Source: an uncultured Pseudoflavonifractor sp. (GTDB lineage: Bacteria; Bacillota; Clostridia; Oscillospirales; Oscillospiraceae). Taken from it: 46,817 nucleotides of DNA. The translations under genes and the position numbers were made by a program. Below the pieces are notes generated by a model. That model had not been told where the DNA came from. It ran no database searches and saw only the letters and a list, made by a program, of their open reading frames with translations. This document shows, piece by piece, positions 13,569 through 20,557 of the stretch. Within the stretch, counting starts at the first letter, position 1, and every line of letters starts with the position of its first letter. The DNA lies in assembly GCF_944387275.1 (NCBI RefSeq), contig NZ_CALXEG010000023.1:1-46817 (forward strand), given 5' to 3'.

Positions 13569-15305
13569 ATGTACTCTATCAAACTGCCCAACCAGAACAC
13601 CGCCTTTGAGACGCCGGGCGGCGTGACCATCTCCCAGGCCTGTGCCGCCGCCGGTTTCCCCATGGATCTGGTCTGCGGCGGCCGGGGCACCTGCGGCAAG
13701 TGCGCCGTCCAGATCGAGCGGAACGGCGTCAGCGAGACTGTCCTCGCCTGCCGGACATTGGTGGACTGCGACATGACCGTCCACCTGGAAGAGCACCAGC
13801 TCACCCGGGACGCGTCCATCGTGACCGAGGGCCGCTCCGCCCACCGTGCCAGGCTCTCTCCCGCCCTCTCCAAGCGCTGCATGACCAAGGCCCAGCTGCT
13901 GCCTCCCCACTGCGGCGCCTACATGGAGCCCGCTTCTCCCAGCCTTCTGCGCACCTTTTCCAAGCTGATGGCCGATCCCGCGGTGGATCAGGTCACCTTT
14001 GTATCCTACCGCGGGAAGCCTCTGGCGGTGGAACCGGGCGACACCACTTCCCTGCTCTACGGCGGCGCCATCGACATCGGCACCACCTCTGTGGTGCTCT
14101 ACGCCTACGACCTGAACACCGGCGCGCTGCTCCACACGGTGTCCGCACTGAACGGACAGATCGTCAGGGGCGCCGACGTCATCACCCGTATCCTCCACAC
14201 CCGCCAGAATGAGGACGGCCTGGATGAGCTGAACGGCCACATCCGGGATACCATCCACGGGCTGCTGGACCAGACGGAGCAGAAGATCCCCGGTTTCCGC
14301 AGCCACCTCTACCATCTGGTCCTCTGCGGCAACAGCACCATGCAGCACCTTTTCCTGGGTCTTGACCCCTACGGCCTCTCCCAGGACCCCTTTGTCAACA
14401 TCACCGCGGGCCCCGTCCGCTGTTCCGGCGCCGAGGCGGGGATCAACATGCCCGCAGGCGGCGTGGTGGAATTTCTCCCCCTGCTGGGCGGCTTCGTGGG
14501 CGCCGACACCGCTGCCGTGCTCCTCACCCTTCCCACCGACAGAGGCCCCTGCCTGATGGTGGACCTGGGCACCAACGGCGAGATCGCCGTGGGCAGCGGC
14601 GCGGGCTATAAAGTGGCCTCCACCGCCTGCGGTCCCGCCCTGGAGGGCGGCAACATCGCCTGCGGCATGCGGGGCATGGAGGGCGCCATCGAGCGGGTCT
14701 CCCTCCAGGACGGCAAGCTCACCTATCAGGTCATCGGCGGCGTGGAGCCCCTGGGTCTGTGCGGCTCCGCCATCATCGACGCGGTGGCCGAGCTGCGCCG
14801 GGCCGGCATCATCGACGAGACCGGCCGGCTTCTGCCCGCCGACGAGTTTCTGGCCTCCCACCCCGGCAGCCCCCTGGCCGAGTATCTGGGCGAGGCCGGG
14901 GAGTTCAACACCGCCTTCTACTTCGCCCGGGGCGACCGGCCCGTCTACCTCTCCCAGCACGACGTGCGGCAGATCCAGCTGGCCAAGAGCTCCATCTTCT
15001 CCGGCTGCATGACCCTCCTGGAGGAGTCCGGCCTCTCCCCCGACCAGCTGGACGCCCTCTACCTGGCGGGCGCCTTCGGCAACTACATCGACATCGACCG
15101 GGCCCTTCAGATCGGCCTGCTCCCCCCTGTCCCCCGGGACCGGATCTTCTCCATCGGAAACGGCGCGGGCCAGGGCGTGCAGCTTTGCCTGCTGGACCAG
15201 GGGGAGATGGACCGCTGCGAGGCCCTCCCCGCCTCCATCGAGCACGTGGAGCTGGCCACCAACCCCAAATTCATGGAGACCTACATCATGAACATGAACT
15301 TTTAA
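13569..15305 (+). CDS. RACo/RamA-like corrinoid activator: [2Fe-2S] ferredoxin plus ASKHA ATPase domain (DUF4445)
   Basis: A 578-residue protein. Residues 1-95 are a plant-type ferredoxin domain with Cys36-X5-Cys42-X2-Cys45-X15-Cys61, fitting one [2Fe-2S] cluster. The C-terminal part (about 170-578) has ASKHA-type phosphate loops: GAIDIGTTSVVLYAYDL, LMVDLGTNGEIAVGSG and ALYLAGAFGNYID. This is the layout of RACo, the ATP-dependent reductive activator that returns Co(II) corrinoid proteins to Co(I). Here it should serve the corrinoid proteins of the divergent operon. Start ATG at 13569 has ACTGGAGG about 9 bases upstream. It lies 43 bases after the MetH-activation gene and 21 bases before the CobW-type GTPase, indicating one operon. 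Confidence 0.92.
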   Translation: MYSIKLPNQNTAFETPGGVTISQACAAAGFPMDLVCGGRGTCGKCAVQIERNGVSETVLACRTLVDCDMTVHLEEHQLTRDASIVTEGRSAHRARLSPALSKRCMTKAQLLPPHCGAYMEPASPSLLRTFSKLMADPAVDQVTFVSYRGKPLAVEPGDTTSLLYGGAIDIGTTSVVLYAYDLNTGALLHTVSALNGQIVRGADVITRILHTRQNEDGLDELNGHIRDTIHGLLDQTEQKIPGFRSHLYHLVLCGNSTMQHLFLGLDPYGLSQDPFVNITAGPVRCSGAEAGINMPAGGVVEFLPLLGGFVGADTAAVLLTLPTDRGPCLMVDLGTNGEIAVGSGAGYKVASTACGPALEGGNIACGMRGMEGAIERVSLQDGKLTYQVIGGVEPLGLCGSAIIDAVAELRRAGIIDETGRLLPADEFLASHPGSPLAEYLGEAGEFNTAFYFARGDRPVYLSQHDVRQIQLAKSSIFSGCMTLLEESGLSPDQLDALYLAGAFGNYIDIDRALQIGLLPPVPRDRIFSIGNGAGQGVQLCLLDQGEMDRCEALPASIEHVELATNPKFMETYIMNMNF

Positions 15306-15326
15306 CGGTTTCGGAGGTTGACAGAT

Positions 15327-16253
15327 ATGAGCAAGCTCGTCCTTCTCACCGGCTTTCTGGGGGCCGGCAAGACCACCTTTCTCAACCATGTGCTCCAGGA
15401 GTTCTCCCAGGACAAAGTGGGACTGATCGTCAACGAATTCAGCGGCAACGGCGTGGACGGCGCCCTCATCCGCCACGATATCCCCGGCGCCAAAATGATC
15501 GAGCTCAACAATGGCTCCATCTTCTGCGCCTGCATCAAGGACTCCTTTGTGGACTCCCTCATCGACCTGGCCGGCCGGAATCTGGACTACGTCTTTGTGG
15601 AGGCCTCCGGCCTGGCCGACCCCTCCAGCATCTCCTCCATCCTGGACCAGATCGCCACCCTCTCCGGCGCGGTCTACGACTACTGCGGCGCCATCTGTCT
15701 GGTGGACGCCCTCTACTTTCCAAAATATCTCAAGCTGCTCCTGGCCCTCCGCCGCCAGGTGGAGTACAGCCGGGCGGTGATTCTCAACAAGGCGGACCTG
15801 GTGACGGAGGAGCAGCTCTCCAAGGTGGAGCAGTCCATCCGGGAGATCAACCCCAAGGCCGCCCTCTACCGCACCACCTACGCCAACGTCTCCCTGCGGG
15901 AGATTCTCTCCGAAGGTCCCCAGGAGGAGGCTGCGCCCCAGGAGAGCTCCAACACCGAGAGCAGCCGCCCCGTCACCATCACCCTCTCCACCCAGGAGGC
16001 CATTCCCCCCCAGGTCCTCCGGCAGTTCCTGGACGAGATCGCCCCCTCCACCTACCGGGTCAAGGGCTTCTGCCGCACCACCGAGGGCACCAAGAACGTC
16101 AGCATGGTGGGCACTGTCTGCCAGATCGAGGACTGGGGCGACGCGCTGGGCGAAACCCAGCTGGTCATCATCTCCAGCGTGGGCGTGCGCATCTTCTCGG
16201 TCACCCTGGCCGCCGCAGGGCGCTATTTCAAGTCCCCCGTCAACCTGCTGTAA
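15327..16253 (+). CDS. CobW/COG0523-type (G3E) GTPase
   Basis: A 308-residue protein. The ATG at 15327 is chosen because CGGAGG lies 9 bases before it; a TTG at 15318 would touch the ribosome site. The Walker A loop GFLGAGKT is at 9-16. A metal-binding Cys-X-Cys (Cys67, Cys69 in SIFCACIK) takes the place of the usual CXCC. The ILNKADL motif at about residues 152-158 gives guanine specificity. A C-terminal CobW domain (about 215-308) follows, with a short Glu/Ser-rich linker at about 197-212. COG0523 proteins are GTP-driven metal chaperones, and CobW itself is linked to cobalt insertion. As the last gene of a corrinoid activation operon, delivery of a metal or cofactor to corrinoid or UroD-type methyltransferase proteins is a fair inference, not proven. 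Confidence 0.84.
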   Translation: MSKLVLLTGFLGAGKTTFLNHVLQEFSQDKVGLIVNEFSGNGVDGALIRHDIPGAKMIELNNGSIFCACIKDSFVDSLIDLAGRNLDYVFVEASGLADPSSISSILDQIATLSGAVYDYCGAICLVDALYFPKYLKLLLALRRQVEYSRAVILNKADLVTEEQLSKVEQSIREINPKAALYRTTYANVSLREILSEGPQEEAAPQESSNTESSRPVTITLSTQEAIPPQVLRQFLDEIAPSTYRVKGFCRTTEGTKNVSMVGTVCQIEDWGDALGETQLVIISSVGVRIFSVTLAAAGRYFKSPVNLL

Positions 16254-16272
16254 TTTATCCCTTCACAAAGAT

Positions 16273-16315
16273 ACGCCTCCTGGTACAGGGCCCGCTCTGT
16301 ACCAGGAGGCGTTTT
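16273..16315 (+). terminator. Terminator of the regulator-activator operon
   Basis: A perfect 16-bp stem, ACGCCTCCTGGTACAG / CTGTACCAGGAGGCGT with an 8-base loop, ends in TTTT at 16312-16315. It lies 20 bases after the CobW-type gene. Confidence 0.9.
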
Positions 16316-16400
16316 GCTGCGTCATCATCCGGTCCCCTTCCGTTTGCCAAAAGCAAGGGAAAACCGTCCCACGATAAAAAATATACCCCCCTGAGCGCCC

Positions 16401-16429
16401 GTATGATTCCACCGGGCCGGGAGATACTG
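16401..16429 (+). promoter_or_regulatory. Forespore-type (sigma-F/sigma-G) promoter of sigG
   Basis: GTATG (16401-16405), 14-base spacer, GGAGATACTG (16420-16429). The -10 part fits the forespore consensus GGnnAnnnTR and the -35 part fits GYATA with one mismatch. It is 30 bases before the sigG start, in line with the known control of sigG by sigma-F and by itself. Confidence 0.62.
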
Positions 16430-16459
16430 TAATCAGCGCATTCACAGGGGGGTATCGGC

Positions 16460-17230
16460 TTGCAGGGAAAGGTGGAAATCTGCGGAGTAAACACATCCAA
16501 ACTCAAGGTGCTGAAAAACGAGGAGACCGTGGCGCTGCTCAAGCGCACCAAGGAGGGGGACATGGCCGCCCGGGAAGAGCTGATTGCCGGCAATCTCCGG
16601 CTGGTGCTGTCCGTCATCCAGAAGTTCAGCAACCGGGGCGAAAACGTGGACGACCTCTTCCAGGTGGGCTGCATCGGCCTCATCAAGGCCATCGACAACT
16701 TCAACACCGACCTGGACGTCCGCTTCTCCACCTACGGAGTCCCTATGATCGTGGGCGAGATCCGCCGCTACCTGCGGGACAACAGCTCCATGCGGGTCTC
16801 CCGCTCCATGCGGGACACCGCCTACAAGGTCCTCCAGGCCAAGGAGAAATTCATGGCCGAGCACCAGCGGGAGCCCACCATGGAGGAGATCGCCAAAATG
16901 CTGGACCTGAAGCGGGAGGATGTGGTCTTCGCCATGGACGCCATCATGGACCCGGTGTCCCTCTACGAGCCGGTCTACTCCGACGGCGGCGACGCCATCT
17001 GCGTCATGGACCAGGTGAAGGACAGCAAGAACACCGACGAGAGCTGGCTGGAGCAGATCGCCCTGAAGGAGGCCATCTCCCACCTCTCCGACCGGGAACG
17101 GCACATCCTCAGCCTCCGCTTTTTTGAGGGCAAGACCCAGATGGAGGTGTCGGCGGAGATCGGCATCTCCCAGGCCCAGGTGTCCAGGCTGGAGAAAAAC
17201 GCCATCTGGAAAATCAGGAAAAGCCTCTGA
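16460..17230 (+). CDS. sigG: RNA polymerase sigma-G factor (late forespore)
   Basis: A 256-residue sigma factor with the sigma-G N-terminus KVEICGVNTSKLKVLKNEE. Region 2 carries DLFQVGCIGLIKAIDNF and FSTYGVPMIVGEIRRYLRD, region 3 carries REPTMEEIAKMLDL, and region 4 ends SQAQVSRLEKNAIWKIRKSL. These match sigma-G rather than sigma-F or sigma-E. It directs late forespore genes during endospore formation. Translation starts at TTG 16460, since the conserved N-terminus begins there and AGGGGGGT precedes it. The gene has its own forespore-type promoter and a terminator on both sides. Unlike in many Bacillota, spoIIGA and sigE are not next to it in this window. Confidence 0.95.
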   Translation: MQGKVEICGVNTSKLKVLKNEETVALLKRTKEGDMAAREELIAGNLRLVLSVIQKFSNRGENVDDLFQVGCIGLIKAIDNFNTDLDVRFSTYGVPMIVGEIRRYLRDNSSMRVSRSMRDTAYKVLQAKEKFMAEHQREPTMEEIAKMLDLKREDVVFAMDAIMDPVSLYEPVYSDGGDAICVMDQVKDSKNTDESWLEQIALKEAISHLSDRERHILSLRFFEGKTQMEVSAEIGISQAQVSRLEKNAIWKIRKSL

Positions 17231-17235
17231 ACAGA

Positions 17236-17265
17236 CACGGAGGGGAGCACGCGCTCCCCTCCGTG
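17236..17265. terminator. Bidirectional terminator between sigG and coaX
   Basis: A perfect 13-bp stem, CACGGAGGGGAGC / GCTCCCCTCCGTG with loop ACGC, lies between the converging genes. The plus strand continues TTGCTTTCGTTATTT. Confidence 0.8.
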
Positions 17266-17274
17266 TTGCTTTCG

Positions 17275-18060
17275 TTATTTCTGCGCCTCCCGGTAACGCC
17301 GGTAGATGAGCCGCAGGCCGTCCAGGATCAGGTCCTTGTCCACCAGGTCGATCATATCTGTGTTGTCCGCCACCATCCGGGACAGGCCGCCGGTGGCCAC
17401 CACCTTGATCTCCTCCTCCGGGTACCCCATCTCCTGCTTGGTGCGGCGGATCAGGTACTCCATGGCGCCGATGTAACCCATCACCGCCCCCGCCTGGATC
17501 TGGCTGACAGCTGTACAGCCTAAAACCTTGTCAGGCATTGCCAGCTCTACATTAGGAAGCCTGGCGGTCTTCTGGAACAGGGCCTCGGTGGAGATGCGCA
17601 CACCGGCGGTAATGCAGCCCCCCAGGTAGGCCCCCTCCCGGCTGACCGCGTCCACCGTGGTGGCGGTGCCGAAGTCCAGCACCACCAGGGGCGCGCCGTA
17701 CTTCTCCAGCGCGGCCACACAGGCCACGGAGCGGTCTGGGCCCAGCCGCTCATCTCCACCCACAGCATAGGGCAGGCCGGGGTCCACCCCGTCGTCGATG
17801 ATCAGGGGCCTGCGGTTGAAATACTTGATAATGGCGCTGGTCAGGCTATACATCACGGGCGGTACCACCGAGGCGATCATCACGTCCTCCACCTTGCCGG
17901 TATCCAGCCCGAACTTCTCAAAATACTGGGTCGCCAACAGTCCAATCTCATCCGAGGTCCGGTTCACGTCGGTCTTCAGGCGGAAGCTGCCCGCCAGCCG
18001 GTCCCCCTCATAAATGCCGAACACCATGTTGGTATTCCCCACATCAATGACAAGCAGCAT
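17275..18060 (-). CDS. coaX: Type III pantothenate kinase
   Basis: A 261-residue protein. The ATG at 18060 follows AAGGGGGT by 6 bases and gives the family N-terminus MLLVIDVGNTNMVFGIYEG with the first ASKHA phosphate loop. Further motifs are GPDRSVACVAAL, the second phosphate loop LDFGTATTVDAV, and GGCITAGVRIS. CoaX phosphorylates pantothenate, the first step of coenzyme A synthesis, and needs a monovalent cation. It lies 4 bases after the phosphoesterase gene and shares its transcript. Length is standard for the family. Confidence 0.95.
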   Translation of the reverse strand: MLLVIDVGNTNMVFGIYEGDRLAGSFRLKTDVNRTSDEIGLLATQYFEKFGLDTGKVEDVMIASVVPPVMYSLTSAIIKYFNRRPLIIDDGVDPGLPYAVGGDERLGPDRSVACVAALEKYGAPLVVLDFGTATTVDAVSREGAYLGGCITAGVRISTEALFQKTARLPNVELAMPDKVLGCTAVSQIQAGAVMGYIGAMEYLIRRTKQEMGYPEEEIKVVATGGLSRMVADNTDMIDLVDKDLILDGLRLIYRRYREAQK

Positions 18061-18064
18061 AGCT

Positions 18065-18538
18065 TTACCCCCTTGGAATTTCAAGGATTTCGCAAATCGT
18101 GCGCTCCCCTTCCAGACGGATGACGCCGCAGGTGGGCACCAGCCCGCCCCGGATGGTGCCCGGGTTCATGATCCACAGGCCGTCCTGCTGCTGGCAGAAG
18201 GCCTCATGGGTGTGGCCGAAGAGGAGGATGTCCACCTGGGCCTCCCGGGCCGCCTTGACCGCCAGCCCCATCCCCAGCTTCACATGGTAGGTGTGGCCGT
18301 GGGTCATGAGGATACGGCGGCCCTCAAAAAACAGGATCTTCTGCGCCGGCACGTCTGTGGCGTAGTCGCAGTTGCCGGGCACCAGCTCCAGCGGGATATT
18401 CCGGTAGGCCATGGACAGCTCCACCGCGTCCCGCATCACATCCCCCAGATGGAGGATCTGATCCGGCCGTTCCTGCTCCACCGCCTTGCGCATATGTTCC
18501 ACGTTTCCGTGGGAATCAGAAAAAACCAGCAGCTTCAT
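18065..18538 (-). CDS. YfcE/Vps29-type metallophosphoesterase
   Basis: A 157-residue calcineurin-like phosphoesterase. The motif order MKLLVFSDSHGN, LHLGDV, PGNCDY, LMTHGHTY and LLFGHTHE gives all the metal ligands of the MJ0936/YfcE family, whose members hydrolyse phosphodiesters in vitro with unclear natural substrates. The ATG at 18538 begins the conserved domain; a longer frame exists but adds unrelated sequence. GGGGAGA precedes the start by about 10 bases. It is the first gene of a two-gene unit with coaX and diverges from the small-protein cassette starting at 18625. Confidence 0.88.
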   Translation of the reverse strand: MKLLVFSDSHGNVEHMRKAVEQERPDQILHLGDVMRDAVELSMAYRNIPLELVPGNCDYATDVPAQKILFFEGRRILMTHGHTYHVKLGMGLAVKAAREAQVDILLFGHTHEAFCQQQDGLWIMNPGTIRGGLVPTCGVIRLEGERTICEILEIPRG

Positions 18539-18624
18539 CAATGCACCATCTCCCCTGTCGGGCATAGAATGAGAGTGAAGTTCAATGGACTGCATACATA
18601 CAATGTTTATTGGAGGGATACGCC

Positions 18625-18906
18625 ATGGCAGCACCCAAATCCAACCTGGATGACCTGATGAAATCCCCGGAGACCGCCTCTCTGCTCAGGAACAAGGAGG
18701 CGCTGGCCCGCATCATGCGCTCTCCGGACACCAAGGCCCTCATGGAAATGCTCAACCGCCAGGCGGGCAGCGGCCTCAAAAGCGCCGCGGACGCCGCCAT
18801 GAAGGGAGACGCCAAGGCCCTCACCGGCATTGTGGAGCGCCTGATGCAGAGCAAGGAGGGCGCTGACGTGGTGGGGCGCATCAGCGGGTCCCTTCCGAAA
18901 AAATAA
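18625..18906 (+). CDS. Unknown small helical protein, first of a three-gene cassette
   Basis: A 93-residue protein. The ATG at 18625 follows GGAGGG by 8 bases and is preferred over a TTG at 18610. No known motif is recognised. The sequence is Ala/Lys/Leu-rich and looks fully helical (LDDLMKSPETASLLRNKEALARIM, then LMEMLNRQAGSGLKSAADAAM and LTGIVERLMQSKEG); repeated '(L)M(K/R)SP(E/D)T' steps at about 12-17 and 33-38 hint at an internal duplication. No signal peptide or membrane helix. A TACAAT box with CATACA lies just upstream (18597-18604), without a good -35 partner. Two further unknown genes follow in the same direction. Confidence 0.7.
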   Translation: MAAPKSNLDDLMKSPETASLLRNKEALARIMRSPDTKALMEMLNRQAGSGLKSAADAAMKGDAKALTGIVERLMQSKEGADVVGRISGSLPKK

Positions 18907-18948
18907 TCCGAACAGCCGCCGGATTTCCCGGGGAACGGAGGGTGGACC

Positions 18949-19446
18949 ATGGCCGATCTGGAGGAAAAACTGAATGCGATTTTGGGCAATCAAGAGGCCA
19001 TGGGTCAGATCATGTCCATTGCCCGGTCCCTGTCGGACGCCGGGGATACCGCCGGTTCCGAGGCGCAGAGCGGCGGCCGCGAAGACCGGGAGGCGGAACA
19101 TGATTCCCCCGTCGGATCGGGTGAAAAAAGCGGCGGTCAGCCGGATTCGGACGCTGTGGCCGCCCTTCTCGCCGGCCTGACAGGCCAGGCCTCAGATAGC
19201 GGGGACAATCCCCTCTCGCTCCTGGGCAGTCTGGACCCGAAGGTGATCCAGATCGCCCTCCAGCTCTTCTCCGCATACAGCGCCGAAGACGACCGGCGCA
19301 CCGCTCTGCTCAGCGCCCTGAAGCCCTTCCTGAAGGAGGAACGCCAGGCCAAAATGGAGAAGGCCATCCAGATCGCCAAGCTCTCCCGGGTCATCCGGGT
19401 CGCCTTCCAGGTCTTCAAGAAGGAGGGGGGCGAAGCGGATGTATAA
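18949..19446 (+). CDS. Unknown protein with acidic linker, second of the cassette
   Basis: A 165-residue protein with GGAGGGTGG 4-5 bases before the ATG. The N-terminal helix (LEEKLNAILGNQEAMGQIMSIARSL) resembles the opening of the preceding gene's product in style. A low-complexity Ser/Gly/Glu/Asp linker runs from about 30 to 62, and a second helical domain (80-160) contains LGSLDPKVIQIALQLFSAYS, LLSALKPFLKEERQAKMEKAI and a basic C-terminal helix. No enzyme motif, signal or membrane segment. Its stop overlaps the start of the third cassette gene by 8 bases, so the two are coupled. Function unknown; a scaffold or spore-associated protein is possible but unsupported. Confidence 0.72.
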   Translation: MADLEEKLNAILGNQEAMGQIMSIARSLSDAGDTAGSEAQSGGREDREAEHDSPVGSGEKSGGQPDSDAVAALLAGLTGQASDSGDNPLSLLGSLDPKVIQIALQLFSAYSAEDDRRTALLSALKPFLKEERQAKMEKAIQIAKLSRVIRVAFQVFKKEGGEADV

Positions 19447-19741
19447 CCGGTACATCCCAGGCGCCGGCGGCTACACCCGGATCACGGAAGAGGACGCGCC
19501 CCCGGTCCGCCATGCTGAGCCGCCGGGCCCTCTGGCGTCCGCTCCTCCTGGAGATCCTCATCCGCCCGAGGCTGAAAAGGGCGCGGGGGCACTCGCCAGT
19601 CTGCTCAAGAGCCTCAAGCTGGACCAGCTGGACAGCGGAGACGTGCTCCTTCTGCTCATCCTCCTCTTCCTCTTCATGGAGGGGGACGATGTGGAGCTGA
19701 TGATCACCCTGGGCCTGCTGCTGCTGTTGGGGCTGGACTGA
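19439..19741 (+). CDS. Unknown small protein with Leu-rich hydrophobic C-terminus, third of the cassette
   Basis: A 100-residue protein starting MYNRYIPGAGGYTRI. A Pro-rich middle (20-48) is followed by LASLLKSLKLDQLDSGDVLLLLILLFLF and, after the break MEGDDVELM, ITLGLLLLLGLD. The two short hydrophobic runs (about 69-79 and 88-99) flank acidic residues and suggest membrane insertion or self-association. The start overlaps the previous gene's stop by 8 bases. The next gene is convergent and only 3 bases away. No known domain; similar small proteins seem common in sporulating gut Clostridia from memory, but this could not be checked. Confidence 0.7.
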   Translation: MYNRYIPGAGGYTRITEEDAPPVRHAEPPGPLASAPPGDPHPPEAEKGAGALASLLKSLKLDQLDSGDVLLLLILLFLFMEGDDVELMITLGLLLLLGLD

Positions 19742-19744
19742 GCC

Positions 19745-20521
19745 CTACCCCTCCACGGTGTGGAGCACGCTGCCGTCAGGGAGGGCAAAGGCCGTGCCCG
19801 ACGGCGCGGGCATCTCCACCGGCTCCGAGGACATGCGCATCACCAGCTCGTCGCCGCACCAGGTCTCCGCGCCCACCAGCAGGCCGTTAGACACGGACAC
19901 CCAGTAGCGCTCCCGGTTGCCCAGCTCGTTTTCCGCCGTCTCTACATAGACGCAGGACTCGCCGCTGCGCTTCTCATACCCTGTGGAGGTAATCGACTTT
20001 ACACTCAACGCCAGCACGTCCTCATAGGTGGGAATCCGCTGGGCCATGTTGATGTCCCGCTCTCCCTGGTTCCACTGGGTCCAGGTGCCGTCGCCGCCGT
20101 ACCAGCGGTAGACAGTCCCGTCTCCCGCAATGGTGTGCTCCACGGTCCCGCTGGGCCAGGCGGACTCCACCTGGGTCCAGCCGGCATCCTGCCAGACCCG
20201 GTTGACCGTGGCCCCCATGGTCCCGTTCCCCAGGGATGTCTCCACGGTAATGGTCCTGAAATAGCTCTCAGGCTGGAGGGGCACCATGGTGCGGATCACA
20301 TTCTGCACTGTCTCCGGCGTCACTTCCACCCGGACGTACCGGTCTGTGTCCGCGGGCTGGCCGCCCTGGCTGTCCTCGTCCTCCGCTGGATCGGTGACCG
20401 CGGGAAGGGTGATCTCAGGGGCGTCCGGGGTGAACAGATTGAGGCCAAAGCTGGAAAACACCGCCGCCACGATCACAATGGCGATGAGCACCACAAAAAT
20501 GGTCCGGTTTCTCCCTTCCAC
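19745..20521 (-). CDS. Membrane-anchored extracytoplasmic protein of unknown function
   Basis: A 258-residue protein with one N-terminal membrane helix (about 8-26) after a short charged start, then an acidic Pro/Asp/Glu linker (30-58) and a ~200-residue extracytoplasmic domain. The domain contains many aromatic/Gly turns (RVWQDAGWTQVESAWPSG, YRWYGGDGTWTQWNQG) and no recognised catalytic motif; it may be a beta-rich fold similar to lipoprotein/LolA-like or MucB-type sensors, but this is a guess. It lies 36 bases after wecB in the tagO-wecB unit, so an envelope role is likely. Confidence 0.65.
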   Translation of the reverse strand: MEGRNRTIFVVLIAIVIVAAVFSSFGLNLFTPDAPEITLPAVTDPAEDEDSQGGQPADTDRYVRVEVTPETVQNVIRTMVPLQPESYFRTITVETSLGNGTMGATVNRVWQDAGWTQVESAWPSGTVEHTIAGDGTVYRWYGGDGTWTQWNQGERDINMAQRIPTYEDVLALSVKSITSTGYEKRSGESCVYVETAENELGNRERYWVSVSNGLLVGAETWCGDELVMRMSSEPVEMPAPSGTAFALPDGSVLHTVEG

Positions 20522-20557
20522 GCCCCCACCTCCTTACCGGGTCTGCTGTCTTCTCTC

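Noticed and set aside
18597..18604. CATACAAT as a sigma-E promoter for the small-gene cassette
   Set aside because: The -10-like sequence fits but no matching -35 element is found at the right distance, and the start would leave almost no leader before the ribosome site. Kept only as a remark.
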